Source of the DNA: an uncultured Clostridia bacterium
Lineage (GTDB): Bacteria; Bacillota; Clostridia; Christensenellales; CAG-314
Length of the DNA stretch: 43,842 nucleotides
Direction: 5' to 3'
Assembly: GCA_947624235.1 (NCBI GenBank)
Contig: CANQJK010000007.1
Location: forward strand, 1 to 43,842
Of this stretch, positions 16,311 to 25,896 are shown one piece after another. The notes under the pieces were generated by a model. It did not search any database. It was not told the origin of the DNA and saw only the letters and a list, made by a program, of their open reading frames with translations. Positions within the stretch are counted from its first letter, which is position 1. Every line of letters begins with the position of its first letter. The position numbers and the translations under genes were made by a program.

Positions 16311-17237
16311 ATGAAACAGAGTTTTTATATTTCTTCGGAAGTGAAAGAGGCTATCGATAACAATCGTCCCGTAGTCGCGTTGGAATCGACGATAATTTCG
16401 CACGGCATGCCGTATCCTCAAAATGTCGAAACGGCGCTTGCCGTGGAAAACTATGCGCGTTCCAACGGCTGTGTGCCCGCAACGGTTGCGATAATAGACG
16501 GCGTGCTCACGGTCGGTTGCACAAAGGAACAAATCGAGCTTTTGGGAAAACTTGGCACGTCTGTGACCAAAACGTCGCGCAGAGACCTGCCCATTGTGAT
16601 CGCCGAGGGCAAAAACGGCGCAACTACCGTTGCGGGGACTATGTACGCTTGCAAACTGGCAGGGATAGACATTTTTGCGACGGGCGGTATCGGCGGAGCG
16701 CACCGACATTCGGAAATTACGATGGATATCTCTGCCGACTTGGACGAACTTCAACAGACGGACGTGACGGTGGTGTGCGCGGGAGCCAAGTCCATTTTGG
16801 ATATCGGCTTGACGTTGGAGTGCTTGGAAACGCGAGGAGTTCCCGTTATCGGCTACCGAACGGAAGATATGCCCGCATTTTACACTCAAAAGAGCGGATA
16901 CAAGGTAGATTACCGTTTGGATACGCCCGAACAGATAGCAAAAGCGATATGGGCGAAGAAACAACTTGGCTTGTCGGGCGGAATGATAGTGGCAAATGCA
17001 ATTGCGGACGAATACGCGTTGGACGAAGATTTTGTCAACGGCGCTATACAAACCGCGCTTGAACGAGCGGACGAACTGGGTATCAAGGGCAAAAAGATCA
17101 CTCCCTTTTTGCTGAACGAAGTTCAACTTATGACGGGAGGAGCCAGTTTGAAGGCAAACATACAGCTTGTGATGGGAAATGTGCGTCTTGCGTGCGAGAT
17201 CGCAAGGGCGCTCTGCAAATTGAGAGGACAGCAATGA
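16311..17237 (+). CDS. psuG: Pseudouridine-5'-phosphate glycosidase
   Basis: Splits pseudouridine 5'-phosphate into uracil and ribose 5-phosphate, salvaging the modified nucleoside from RNA turnover. The 308-residue length is normal. Family blocks include VALESTIISHGMPYPQN near the start, the VPATVAIIDGVLTVG strand, the SRRDLP segment with the active-site region, FATGGIGGAHR, and MIVANAIADEYAL near the end. AAAGGAG precedes the ATG by five bases. The stop overlaps the start of the next gene by ATGA. The usual partner kinase PsuK is absent here, so the phosphate substrate must come from a kinase elsewhere. Confidence 0.96.
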   Translation: MKQSFYISSEVKEAIDNNRPVVALESTIISHGMPYPQNVETALAVENYARSNGCVPATVAIIDGVLTVGCTKEQIELLGKLGTSVTKTSRRDLPIVIAEGKNGATTVAGTMYACKLAGIDIFATGGIGGAHRHSEITMDISADLDELQQTDVTVVCAGAKSILDIGLTLECLETRGVPVIGYRTEDMPAFYTQKSGYKVDYRLDTPEQIAKAIWAKKQLGLSGGMIVANAIADEYALDEDFVNGAIQTALERADELGIKGKKITPFLLNEVQLMTGGASLKANIQLVMGNVRLACEIARALCKLRGQQ

Positions 17238-17914
17238 AATTCGGCGGATTGCAAAAGCTCACTTTATTGGACTACCCCGGCAAAGTGGCGTGTACGGTAT
17301 TTACATGCGGATGCAATTTCCGTTGTCCCTTTTGTCACAACGCCTCTTTGGTGGAGAGCAAATCGGATCTGTCGGAGGAGGCGGTGCTCGATTTTCTTGT
17401 CAAACGTCGCAATGTGTTGGAAGGCGTGTGTATTACTGGCGGAGAACCGCTGTTGCAGTCGGACACAGAGAACTTTTTGCGCAAAGTGAAGGATTTGGGC
17501 TACAAGGTCAAGTTGGACACCAACGGCGCATTTCCCGACAGATTGCAAAACATCGTGCAACGGGGCTTGGTCGATTACGTTGCCATGGACGTGAAAAATT
17601 GTCCGAGCATGTATTGTGCAACTGCGGGCAGACAAACGGATGTGCGCGATATCGAGCGGTCGGTGGACTTTCTCAAAAATTGCGGAGCGGACTACGAATT
17701 CAGAACGACGGTGACCAAAACTTTTCACAGCGAGCAGTGCGTAGAGGAACTTGCAAGGTGGCTTTGCGATGCAAAAAGGTGGTATCTGCAACAGTTTGTG
17801 CACGGTCAGGACTTGATAGACGGCACGGTTGAGGGTTATTCGGACGCCGAATTGCGAAAACTGTGCGAAAGGGTGCAAAAATATTGTCCGACAGCGCAAA
17901 CGAGAGGAATTTGA
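17234..17914 (+). CDS. Radical SAM activase, NrdG-like (anaerobic ribonucleotide reductase activating type)
   Basis: A 226-residue radical SAM protein related to glycyl-radical-enzyme activases. The [4Fe-4S] motif is Cys27-x3-Cys31-x2-Cys34 (CNFRCPFC). A GGEPLL segment for SAM binding lies near residue 74, followed by LDTNGAFPD and DYVAMDVKN. N-terminal GLQKLTLLDYPGKVACTVF is typical of TIGR02495-like NrdG-type proteins. ATG 17234 overlaps the psuG stop (ATGA); an upstream frame start at 17192 lies inside psuG and lacks a ribosome binding site. No nrdD or other glycyl-radical enzyme is adjacent, so the partner is unknown. Confidence 0.88.
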   Translation: MKFGGLQKLTLLDYPGKVACTVFTCGCNFRCPFCHNASLVESKSDLSEEAVLDFLVKRRNVLEGVCITGGEPLLQSDTENFLRKVKDLGYKVKLDTNGAFPDRLQNIVQRGLVDYVAMDVKNCPSMYCATAGRQTDVRDIERSVDFLKNCGADYEFRTTVTKTFHSEQCVEELARWLCDAKRWYLQQFVHGQDLIDGTVEGYSDAELRKLCERVQKYCPTAQTRGI

Positions 17915-18012
17915 AAAAGCGGTGCAAAACGCGCTCAGAGGAAAAACTTTGGTAAAAAGATAAATAGGAACTGTGTTGATTGCATGATCGGCAAAACAAA
18001 CAAATAAAAAAT

Positions 18013-18049
18013 ACGACTTGAAGTTAAAATTTTTCAAGTCGTTTTTTTT
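18013..18049. terminator. Bidirectional terminator between the activase and HAD genes
   Basis: ACGACTTGAA (18013-18022) pairs perfectly with TTCAAGTCGT (18033-18042), followed by T8 on the plus strand and ATTTTTTATTTG on the minus strand. It sits between convergent genes. Confidence 0.75.
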
Positions 18050-18292
18050 GATACTGTTTTGCATAAAAATGTTTAACGCGTCAGCCCTTTGCGCAAAGGC
18101 GTTTTGGTTAATTGGGTGATTTTCGATTCGTACAACCGAAACAGCGGTGTGTTGTGGGGGTATTCTTTACGTTTACGCCGTTTCATCAACATTACGAGTT
18201 GCAATTTGCATTGAGTCGGTATGTAACTTTTCGTGTTTAGCGGAGTTTCTTTTGCGGTAAACGATCAAACAGATTTGTGTATGCTGTCGCGA
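18050..18292. other. Intergenic DNA, nothing recognised
   Basis: The space from 17915 to 18292 holds the terminator above. Beyond it, only a short motif (AAAAATGTTTAACG) resembles the sequence following the terminator at 11675. Confidence 0.5.
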
Positions 18293-19039
18293 TCAGTTTC
18301 CGCTACCCGTCGGACGTCTTGTTTTGAGCAGTAAGCGCGAAACTTCCGTTATGTCGCCGTTTTGCACGACATATTTGGGCGTAAAACGTGGTTGAGCGTC
18401 GCCTGTGTGACTGGTTTTCAACCAAAGGCAATCGATCTTGGCATTGCGCGCGCCGTTCACATCCGTCAAGGCGTCGTTTCCGATGTACACGCATTCCGAC
18501 CTGTCCAGACCGTATTTTTCCAACATCTGTTTGAAAATTTTCGGATCGGGCTTTGCGCAACCTATATCCGAAGAATACACTATGCCGTTGAAGTATTTTA
18601 TCAGTCCGAGTTTGGACAGTTCGGGTTTGGTAAAGCAAGCCTGCGCATTGGAAAGAATGTACAACTTTTTCCCTGCACGTTTCAGCTCTTTCAGCGTTTC
18701 GATAACTCCGTCAAACACCAACAAACGCTCGGTGCTGAACGCTCTGAACTGTTGCGCAAGGTGCGTGGCAAGGGAAATGCTCGCCTTTTTGTTTTTGTTT
18801 TCGAATATATGGCGGAACACCTCCACAACGTCCACCTCGGGGTAGGAATACTTCTTTTTGCCGAGAGTGATCTGCAATTCGCAACTGGAAAAGTACATCG
18901 TTCGCAGTTCTTCGGGAGTGTACTCGACTCCGTAAAACTTCAAAGTATCTGCAAGCTTGTGCCAAGTCGCCTCTTCGTATTCGTTTGTGTGTATGTCTAT
19001 CAGCGTGCCATAGACGTCAAATATAAAATTTTTGTACAT
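18293..19039 (-). CDS. HAD-superfamily hydrolase with DxYGT motif
   Basis: A 248-residue HAD hydrolase with an alpha-helical cap (subclass IA). Motif I is FDVYGTL: nucleophile Asp8 is present, but the usual second aspartate two residues on is Tyr10. That pattern is seen in haloacid-dehalogenase-type members and in a group of uncharacterised Firmicutes HAD proteins. Motif II is LYILSNAQ, motif III a lysine around CAKPDPKIF, and motif IV IGNDALTDVNGARN. AGGAAG precedes the ATG. It is monocistronic with its own promoter. The substrate could be a phosphomonoester or a non-phosphate compound. Confidence 0.88.
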   Translation of the reverse strand: MYKNFIFDVYGTLIDIHTNEYEEATWHKLADTLKFYGVEYTPEELRTMYFSSCELQITLGKKKYSYPEVDVVEVFRHIFENKNKKASISLATHLAQQFRAFSTERLLVFDGVIETLKELKRAGKKLYILSNAQACFTKPELSKLGLIKYFNGIVYSSDIGCAKPDPKIFKQMLEKYGLDRSECVYIGNDALTDVNGARNAKIDCLWLKTSHTGDAQPRFTPKYVVQNGDITEVSRLLLKTRRPTGSGN

Positions 19040-19069
19040 TGCAAGTTCTTCCTTGTAGCGGATAATTAT

Positions 19070-19098
19070 ATTATAGTATTAGTTTCGCCGTAAATCAA
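19070..19098 (-). promoter_or_regulatory. Promoter of the HAD gene
   Basis: Minus strand: TTGATT (19098-19093), 17-base spacer, TATAAT (19075-19070). Start of transcription is predicted near 19063. Confidence 0.65.
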
Positions 19099-19124
19099 GC
19101 GTTTGAAAATAAATTTTGTAAACG

Positions 19125-19142
19125 TTTTGAGGGCTCTCAAAA
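19125..19142 (-). terminator. Weak hairpin after the ArsR gene
   Basis: TTTTGAG/CTCAAAA with a four-base loop, 35 bases past the ArsR stop. The downstream minus-strand tail (CGTTTACAAAATTT) is only moderately T-rich. Confidence 0.4.
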
Positions 19143-19176
19143 TGCCAAAATAGAAACATGGGGTGCAAAATATGCG

Positions 19177-19506
19177 TCAAAATCCCAAATATTCCACGCC
19201 CACAAGCAAAATTTCGTTTATTTTTGGGTTGGCTATTTTGTATTTCAGTATCTTGCCCTGACGTTCGCAAGTGACGATGTCCATGTCGCGCAACATTCTC
19301 AACTGGTGCGACACGGTGGTCTGGTTCATTTTGAGAATATCGGCAATATCCGTAACGCACAGCGGAGATATGGTAAGCGCCGACAGAAGTTTCACGCGCG
19401 ACGGATCGGACAGCAACGCAAAAAAACGCGCTATGCGCTTTACGCTGACGTCGTCGGGAAGATAGCAGTCCATGTCGTCCAATACTTTTGCCGTTGCTTT
19501 TAGCAT
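19177..19506 (-). CDS. ArsR-family winged-helix regulator
   Basis: A 109-residue ArsR/SmtB-type repressor. SDPSRVKLLSAL (residues 33-44) is the family signature, and the DNA-recognition helix is near MNQTTVSHQLRMLRDM. The metal-site region reads PLCVTDIAD, with Cys50 and Asp53 but without a second cysteine, and no histidine-rich C-terminus is seen, so metal sensing is uncertain. ATG 19506 has GGAGG at 19514-19518 with good spacing; a longer frame to 19656 runs back through the operator region and is rejected. It diverges from a small membrane protein gene across a 30-bp inverted repeat that is probably its operator. Confidence 0.9.
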   Translation of the reverse strand: MLKATAKVLDDMDCYLPDDVSVKRIARFFALLSDPSRVKLLSALTISPLCVTDIADILKMNQTTVSHQLRMLRDMDIVTCERQGKILKYKIANPKINEILLVGVEYLGF

Positions 19507-19540
19507 TTGCCCGCCTCCTGTCGTACAAACCGCTATGAGC

Positions 19541-19570
19541 TTGTACGCTTTTTGTGAAAAAATTGTACAA
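19541..19570. promoter_or_regulatory. 30-bp inverted repeat, probable ArsR operator
   Basis: Left arm TTGTACGCTTTTT (19541-19553), centre GTG, right half ending in TTGTACAA. The outer TTGTAC/GTACAA hexamers and inner T/A runs match, with a two-base GC/AA mismatch. A further GTACAA half-site lies at 19523-19528. The location between divergent genes, directly upstream of the ArsR ribosome binding site, fits autoregulation. Confidence 0.6.
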
Positions 19571-19642
19571 TAGGAACATTGAAATATTTTAGCGCATATT
19601 GTAGTAAAAAAAGAATGTTTGACAAAACAAAGGGGATTTTCT

Positions 19643-19861
19643 ATGAACATAACCACGAGTTTGCTGTATCTGTTGCTTCTCTATGCCGTTTTGGATAAGG
19701 ACGGAAAGCTTTCCCTCACAACGGGCTTGATCATCGCCTTTGTGATATTGCTGTTGAACTGCTATTTCGGGAACCGTTGTTGTGACAACAACAATATGAC
19801 GACCACAACGACGACAACAACTACCAACAACGGTGTTTTCGGCACGATAAACGGATTTTGA
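19643..19861 (+). CDS. Small membrane protein with poly-threonine tail region
   Basis: A 72-residue protein I cannot assign to a family. Two hydrophobic segments (about residues 5-17, TSLLYLLLLYAVL, and 28-43, GLIIAFVILLLNCYFG) flank a short charged loop DKDGKLS. A Cys-Cys pair (NRCCDNNN) and nine consecutive threonines follow, encoded by mixed ACG/ACC/ACA codons, then an NNGVFGTINGF end. ATG 19643 has AAAGGGG upstream; an earlier in-frame ATG at 19619 lacks a site. It diverges from ArsR across the palindrome and ends in a strong terminator, which supports a real gene and makes it a likely ArsR target. Confidence 0.7.
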   Translation: MNITTSLLYLLLLYAVLDKDGKLSLTTGLIIAFVILLLNCYFGNRCCDNNNMTTTTTTTTTNNGVFGTINGF

Positions 19862-19863
19862 CG

Positions 19864-19898
19864 GCAAAATGACCTCGCAAGTTGCGAGGTCGTTTTGC
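19864..19898 (+). terminator. Strong terminator of the small membrane protein gene
   Basis: GCAAAATGACCTCGCAA (19864-19880) pairs with TTGCGAGGTCGTTTTGC (19882-19898) over 17 positions with one T-G pair and a one-base centre, followed by AATTG. The stem's own T-run gives termination. Confidence 0.75.
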
Positions 19899-20067
19899 AA
19901 TTGTGGCGATTTGCCTCAAAATATAGCGTTTGAAACGGTGAATTAAAACCAGGTGCAACGCGTTGCGATCTGTTCGCGTGTAAATCTTGTTTCAACTGCA
20001 ATTGTGCAATAGACCGATTGGTATTTTCTCTTTCGACGTTGCACTCGGCAGTGTCATTATTTTTGTC

Positions 20068-20092
20068 AAAAAAGCCTGTTTTGTCAACAGGC
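20068..20092 (-). terminator. Terminator of recF
   Basis: Minus strand: GCCTGTT (20092-20086), five-base loop, AACAGGC (20080-20074), then TTTTTT. It lies nine bases past the recF stop codon. Confidence 0.8.
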
Positions 20093-20100
20093 ATTTTGGG

Positions 20101-21198
20101 CTATTTCGGCGTGCATACGCCCTTTTTGATATAAAATTTGCAACTGTTGCCCGCAATTTCATTTGACACGTCGGCGGTGGCTGTGAGCAGTATTTGCAGT
20201 TCGTCATCGAAGTTGAGCAGTCTTTTTTGTCTGTCGGGATCCAGTTCCGAAAGAACATCGTCCAGTATTAGCACGGGGTATTCTCCGATGATATCTTTGA
20301 ATATCTTCAACTCGGCAAGTTTAAGCGACAACGCGGTGGTGCGCAACTGACCTTGACTGCCGAATGTGCGCACGTCTATACCGTTCAATTTCAACGACAC
20401 GTCGTCTCGTTGACAGCCCGCCGAAGTGTAACGCAACCCCAAGTCCTTTTCCAGATTGTTTGCAAGTATTTCCCTGTAATTTTGCGCTATATCTCTGTTG
20501 CTTTCCCCCTTTATTTGCGACACGTATTCCAGTTCCAGCAATTCCTTGTTGTCTGTAAGCGTGCCGTGAGTGCTTGTCGCTATGGGTTTGAGTTTTTGAC
20601 AAAACGCTCTGCGTTTGGCAATGACCTTTGCGCCCTCTTCGGCTATCTGTTCGTCCCAAACAAACACCGTTTCTTTCAACTCGTCCATGCTTTTTGCAAA
20701 TTTCAGCAGGTTGTTTCGTTGGGCGAGCGCCTTGTTGAAACGGGACAGGCTGTAAAAGTAATTTTTGTCCGTTTGGCAAAGGTCTATGTCGAGAAAACGC
20801 CGTCTTTCCGCAGGCGATTGGCTTATTATTTTTATTTCGTCGGGAGAAAAATATATGCAATTGAGATACCCCATCAGCTCTCCCATTCGCGAGATGGGCA
20901 CGCTGTTTACGGCTATCTGTTTTTTCGAACCGTTTGCAAGGGTAACGCAAATTTCTCCCTCGCCGAAGCGAGAAGTGTAGCGCACGCGCACGAACGCCTT
21001 GTCTTTGCCCCAACAAATGAGGTCTTTGTCCCTGTCGGTCCGCGGACTTTTGCCTATGCAACACAAATAGACGCTCTCCACAAGGTTGGTTTTTCCCTGA
21101 GCGTTATCACCGTAAAAGATATTCAATTGTTCTCCCAAAGCAACTTTTTGCCTTTCAAGGTTGCGCCAGTTGCTGAGGGAAATTTCCGTAACTCTCAA
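20101..21198 (-). CDS. recF: DNA replication and repair protein RecF
   Basis: A 365-residue SMC-like ATPase that loads RecA at gapped DNA with RecO and RecR. Walker A is GDNAQGKTN (residues 30-38). The signature and Walker B region near the C-terminus is FGSQGQLRTTALSLKLAEL followed by PVLILDDVLSELD. Start is TTG at 21198, with CGGAG seven bases ahead; the next methionines lie within the conserved fold. It is monocistronic with its own terminator and is transcribed away from gyrB. That is unusual, because recF commonly runs co-directionally in a dnaA-dnaN-recF-gyrB-gyrA block. dnaA and dnaN are not in the window. Confidence 0.96.
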   Translation of the reverse strand: MRVTEISLSNWRNLERQKVALGEQLNIFYGDNAQGKTNLVESVYLCCIGKSPRTDRDKDLICWGKDKAFVRVRYTSRFGEGEICVTLANGSKKQIAVNSVPISRMGELMGYLNCIYFSPDEIKIISQSPAERRRFLDIDLCQTDKNYFYSLSRFNKALAQRNNLLKFAKSMDELKETVFVWDEQIAEEGAKVIAKRRAFCQKLKPIATSTHGTLTDNKELLELEYVSQIKGESNRDIAQNYREILANNLEKDLGLRYTSAGCQRDDVSLKLNGIDVRTFGSQGQLRTTALSLKLAELKIFKDIIGEYPVLILDDVLSELDPDRQKRLLNFDDELQILLTATADVSNEIAGNSCKFYIKKGVCTPK

Positions 21199-21227
21199 TT
21201 TGCACTCCGTTCAGCGTGTACTATATT

Positions 21228-21256
21228 ATTTTATCACAAAATTTACAATTACACAA
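21228..21256 (-). promoter_or_regulatory. Probable recF promoter
   Basis: Minus strand TTGTGT (21256-21251), 17-base spacer, TAAAAT (21233-21228). Both hexamers are near consensus. Confidence 0.5.
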
Positions 21257-21405
21257 CAGCTTGTGCAATATCGTCAAAACAAACCAAAACGGGCGTTTGT
21301 TTTGTTCGACCACCTCCACGCAACAGCCGTATTTGCCGAAATTGAGCGCTTTGCGCGCCTCACAACGCAAATAAGGCAAAAAACATGTCACAATTCTTTT
21401 GTAAA

Positions 21406-21437
21406 TTGTGTACAAATTATATTTTTTATGATACAAT
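21406..21437 (+). promoter_or_regulatory. Possible gyrB promoter
   Basis: A good -10 (TACAAT, 21432-21437) lies 40 bases before the gyrB ATG. The best -35 candidate, TTGTGT (21406-21411), is 20 bases away, which is long. AAAGGAG follows ahead of the start. Confidence 0.35.
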
Positions 21438-21473
21438 ATATCTAATAAATTTACTATATAAGTAAAGGAGTGA

Positions 21474-23378
<1,905 letters not shown>

Positions 23379-23388
23379 GGAGGACACA

Positions 23389-25893
23389 ATGGCAAACAAG
23401 CAGATAGATCAACATTTTGATTACGTCGAGGCGCTGAACAAGACCACCGTACGCGTTGTAAAGATGGAAGAGGAAATGAAGAAGTCTTTCATCGCATACG
23501 CAATGGCGGTAAACGTTTCCCGTGCCATTCCCGATGTTCGCGACGGTTTGAAGCCCGTTCACAGACGTATTTTGTACGCCATGGGAGAGCTAAACCTGTT
23601 CAACGACAAGCCCTACCGCAAATGCGCCCGTATCGTCGGCGACGTGCTCGGTAAATATCACCCTCACGGCGACATCGCCGTTTACGAGGCGTTGGTGCGT
23701 CTTGCGCAGGATTTCAGCATACGTTGTCCGTTGGTAGACGGGCAGGGCAATTTCGGCAGTGTAGACGGCGATCCACCGGCCGCACAGCGTTACACCGAGG
23801 CGCGTTTGTCCAAGATCGCGGCGGAAATGCTCCGCGAAATAGACAAAAACACCGTCGATTTTTATCCCAACTTCGATAACACTCTTATGCAACCCACCGT
23901 GTTGCCCAGTCGGTTTCCCAATTTGTTGGTAAACGGTGCGGACGGAATAGCCGTCGGTATGGCGACAAACATACCCCCTCACAACCTCGGCGAGGTCATC
24001 AACGGCGCCATTGCCGTGCTCAAAAACCCCGATATCGCCGTGGAAGAGCTGATGAAGATCATTCCTTCGCCCGATTTTCCCACAGGCGGTATCATAATGG
24101 GGCGCGCGGGCATACGCAACGCGTACAAAACGGGCAAGGGCACCATATTGGTGCGTGCCAAGACGGAGATAGAAGATCACAACGGACGTCAGCGCATAAT
24201 CGTAACGGAACTTCCCTACCAAGTAAACAAAGCCAAACTGGTAGAGACTATCGCGGGAATGGTCAAGGACAAAAGGTTGGAGGGCATTGCGGATATACGC
24301 GAGGAAAGCGACCGTCACGGCATGCGGATAGTATTCGACCTCAAACGTGACGCCAACGCGCAAGTTGTGCTCAACATGATGTTCAAGCACACGCAGTTGC
24401 AGGTTTCCGACGGCATAATTTTGCTTGCGCTTGCCGACGGAGAGCCGAAGATACTCAACCTCAAAGAAATTTTAAGTTACTACATTGCGCACCAACGCGA
24501 TGTCGTCACGCGCAGGACCAAGTTCGATCTGGAAAAGGCGGAGGACCGCCACCACATCATACTCGGATTGGTAATTGCCTTGGACAACATCGACCGCGTG
24601 GTGGAGATAATCAAGCAAAGTCGAGATCGCCAAGCGGCGGCGCAACAGTTGATGTCGGAGTTCGATCTGTCCGAGCGTCAGACCAACGCCATTTTGGAAA
24701 TGCGTCTCAGCCGTCTCACCCAGTTGGAAGTGGAAAGTCTGCGCGAAGAGTTGCGCGAACTGGAAGAGCTTATCGCCGACCTCAAAGATATCCTTGCCAA
24801 GCCCGAGCGCGTTTCGCAGATCATCGAAACGGAGTTGGGCGAGATACGCGACAAGTACGACGAACCGCGCAAAACGGAAATTTGCACCGACTACTCCGAG
24901 ATAGACATAGGCGACCTTATCGAAAAGGAGGACGTCGTCATATCCATGACTCACCTCGGCTACGTCAAGCGTTTGCCCGTTGCGGAATATCGCACGCAAA
25001 AACGCGGAGGCAAGGGCGTCACGGCGCACAAACCGCGCGAAGAGGACTTTGTCGAGAAGATGTTCATCACCAACACGCACGACGACATTTTGTTCTTTAC
25101 CAACAAGGGCAAGGTGTATTGTATCAAGGGATACGAAGTTCCCGAAGCGGAGCGTACCGCGCGCGGAAGAGCCATTGTCAACATTTTGCAACTGGATCAG
25201 GACGAAAAGGTCACCGCCGTCATTCCCCGCAAAGAGGATAGCAGTGGCAACCTCATCATGGCAACGCGCAACGGCCTCATCAAAAAGACCGCGCTCGAAG
25301 AGTTCGAATCCATTCGCAAAACGGGCAAGATAGCCATAACCCTGTTGGAGGGCGACGAACTTATCGGCGTAGACATGACAACGGGCGAGGACGAAGTGCT
25401 CATGGCAAGCCACGAAGGCAAGTGTATTCGCTTTGCCGAAAAGGACGTTCGCACAATGGGGCGCGAAGCGCAGGGCGTGCGTTCGATGAACTTGGAAAAG
25501 GGCGACTACGTTGTGGACATGGCAATTGCGCGTGAGGGCGTAGAAGTGCTCACGATATCCGAAAACGGCTTTGGCAAGCGTAGCGACCTGGACGATTACC
25601 GTTTGCAATCTCGCGCGGGCAAAGGCATCAAGGCGGGCGTATTCAACGAAAAGACGGGCAAACTTGTCAACCTCAAATTGATAGATCCCCAAAACGACGT
25701 CATGCTCATTGCGGATAACGGCATAGTTATACGCATACGCGCCAACGACATCAGCAAGATAGGGCGCGACACAATGGGCGTGCGCGTCATGAAGTTCAAA
25801 GGCGACGCTCATGTGGTGTGCGTGTCCGAAAGTCCCGTTTCGGAGGACGCGGACGGCGAAGAAGGCGACGGCGACGGCACGGCGGAAGGATAA
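23389..25893 (+). CDS. gyrA: DNA gyrase subunit A, with Ile and Glu at quinolone-resistance positions
   Basis: DNA cleavage and religation subunit of gyrase, 834 residues. The catalytic tyrosine is Tyr135 in [10 protein letters not shown]. The gyrase-specific GyrA box is present as QKRGGKG and distinguishes it from ParC. The C-terminal half is the six-bladed DNA-wrapping pinwheel, ending in an acidic tail ([16 protein letters not shown]). In the quinolone-resistance region the sequence reads [13 protein letters not shown]: Ile96 stands where E. coli has Ser83 and Glu100 where it has Asp87. AAGGAGG overlaps the gyrB stop codon, so translation is probably coupled. Confidence 0.98.
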   Translation: MANKQIDQHFDYVEALNKTTVRVVKMEEEMKKSFIAYAMAVNVSRAIPDVRDGLKPVHRRILYAMGELNLFNDKPYRKCARIVGDVLGKYHPHGDIAVYEALVRLAQDFSIRCPLVDGQGNFGSVDGDPPAAQRYTEARLSKIAAEMLREIDKNTVDFYPNFDNTLMQPTVLPSRFPNLLVNGADGIAVGMATNIPPHNLGEVINGAIAVLKNPDIAVEELMKIIPSPDFPTGGIIMGRAGIRNAYKTGKGTILVRAKTEIEDHNGRQRIIVTELPYQVNKAKLVETIAGMVKDKRLEGIADIREESDRHGMRIVFDLKRDANAQVVLNMMFKHTQLQVSDGIILLALADGEPKILNLKEILSYYIAHQRDVVTRRTKFDLEKAEDRHHIILGLVIALDNIDRVVEIIKQSRDRQAAAQQLMSEFDLSERQTNAILEMRLSRLTQLEVESLREELRELEELIADLKDILAKPERVSQIIETELGEIRDKYDEPRKTEICTDYSEIDIGDLIEKEDVVISMTHLGYVKRLPVAEYRTQKRGGKGVTAHKPREEDFVEKMFITNTHDDILFFTNKGKVYCIKGYEVPEAERTARGRAIVNILQLDQDEKVTAVIPRKEDSSGNLIMATRNGLIKKTALEEFESIRKTGKIAITLLEGDELIGVDMTTGEDEVLMASHEGKCIRFAEKDVRTMGREAQGVRSMNLEKGDYVVDMAIAREGVEVLTISENGFGKRSDLDDYRLQSRAGKGIKAGVFNEKTGKLVNLKLIDPQNDVMLIADNGIVIRIRANDISKIGRDTMGVRVMKFKGDAHVVCVSESPVSEDADGEEGDGDGTAEG

Positions 25894-25896
25894 CAG

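Noticed and set aside
19619-19642. TTGACA at 19619 as a -35 box for the small membrane protein
   Set aside because: The -10 would fall on the start codon region (TATGAA at 19642); the hexamer is more likely chance.
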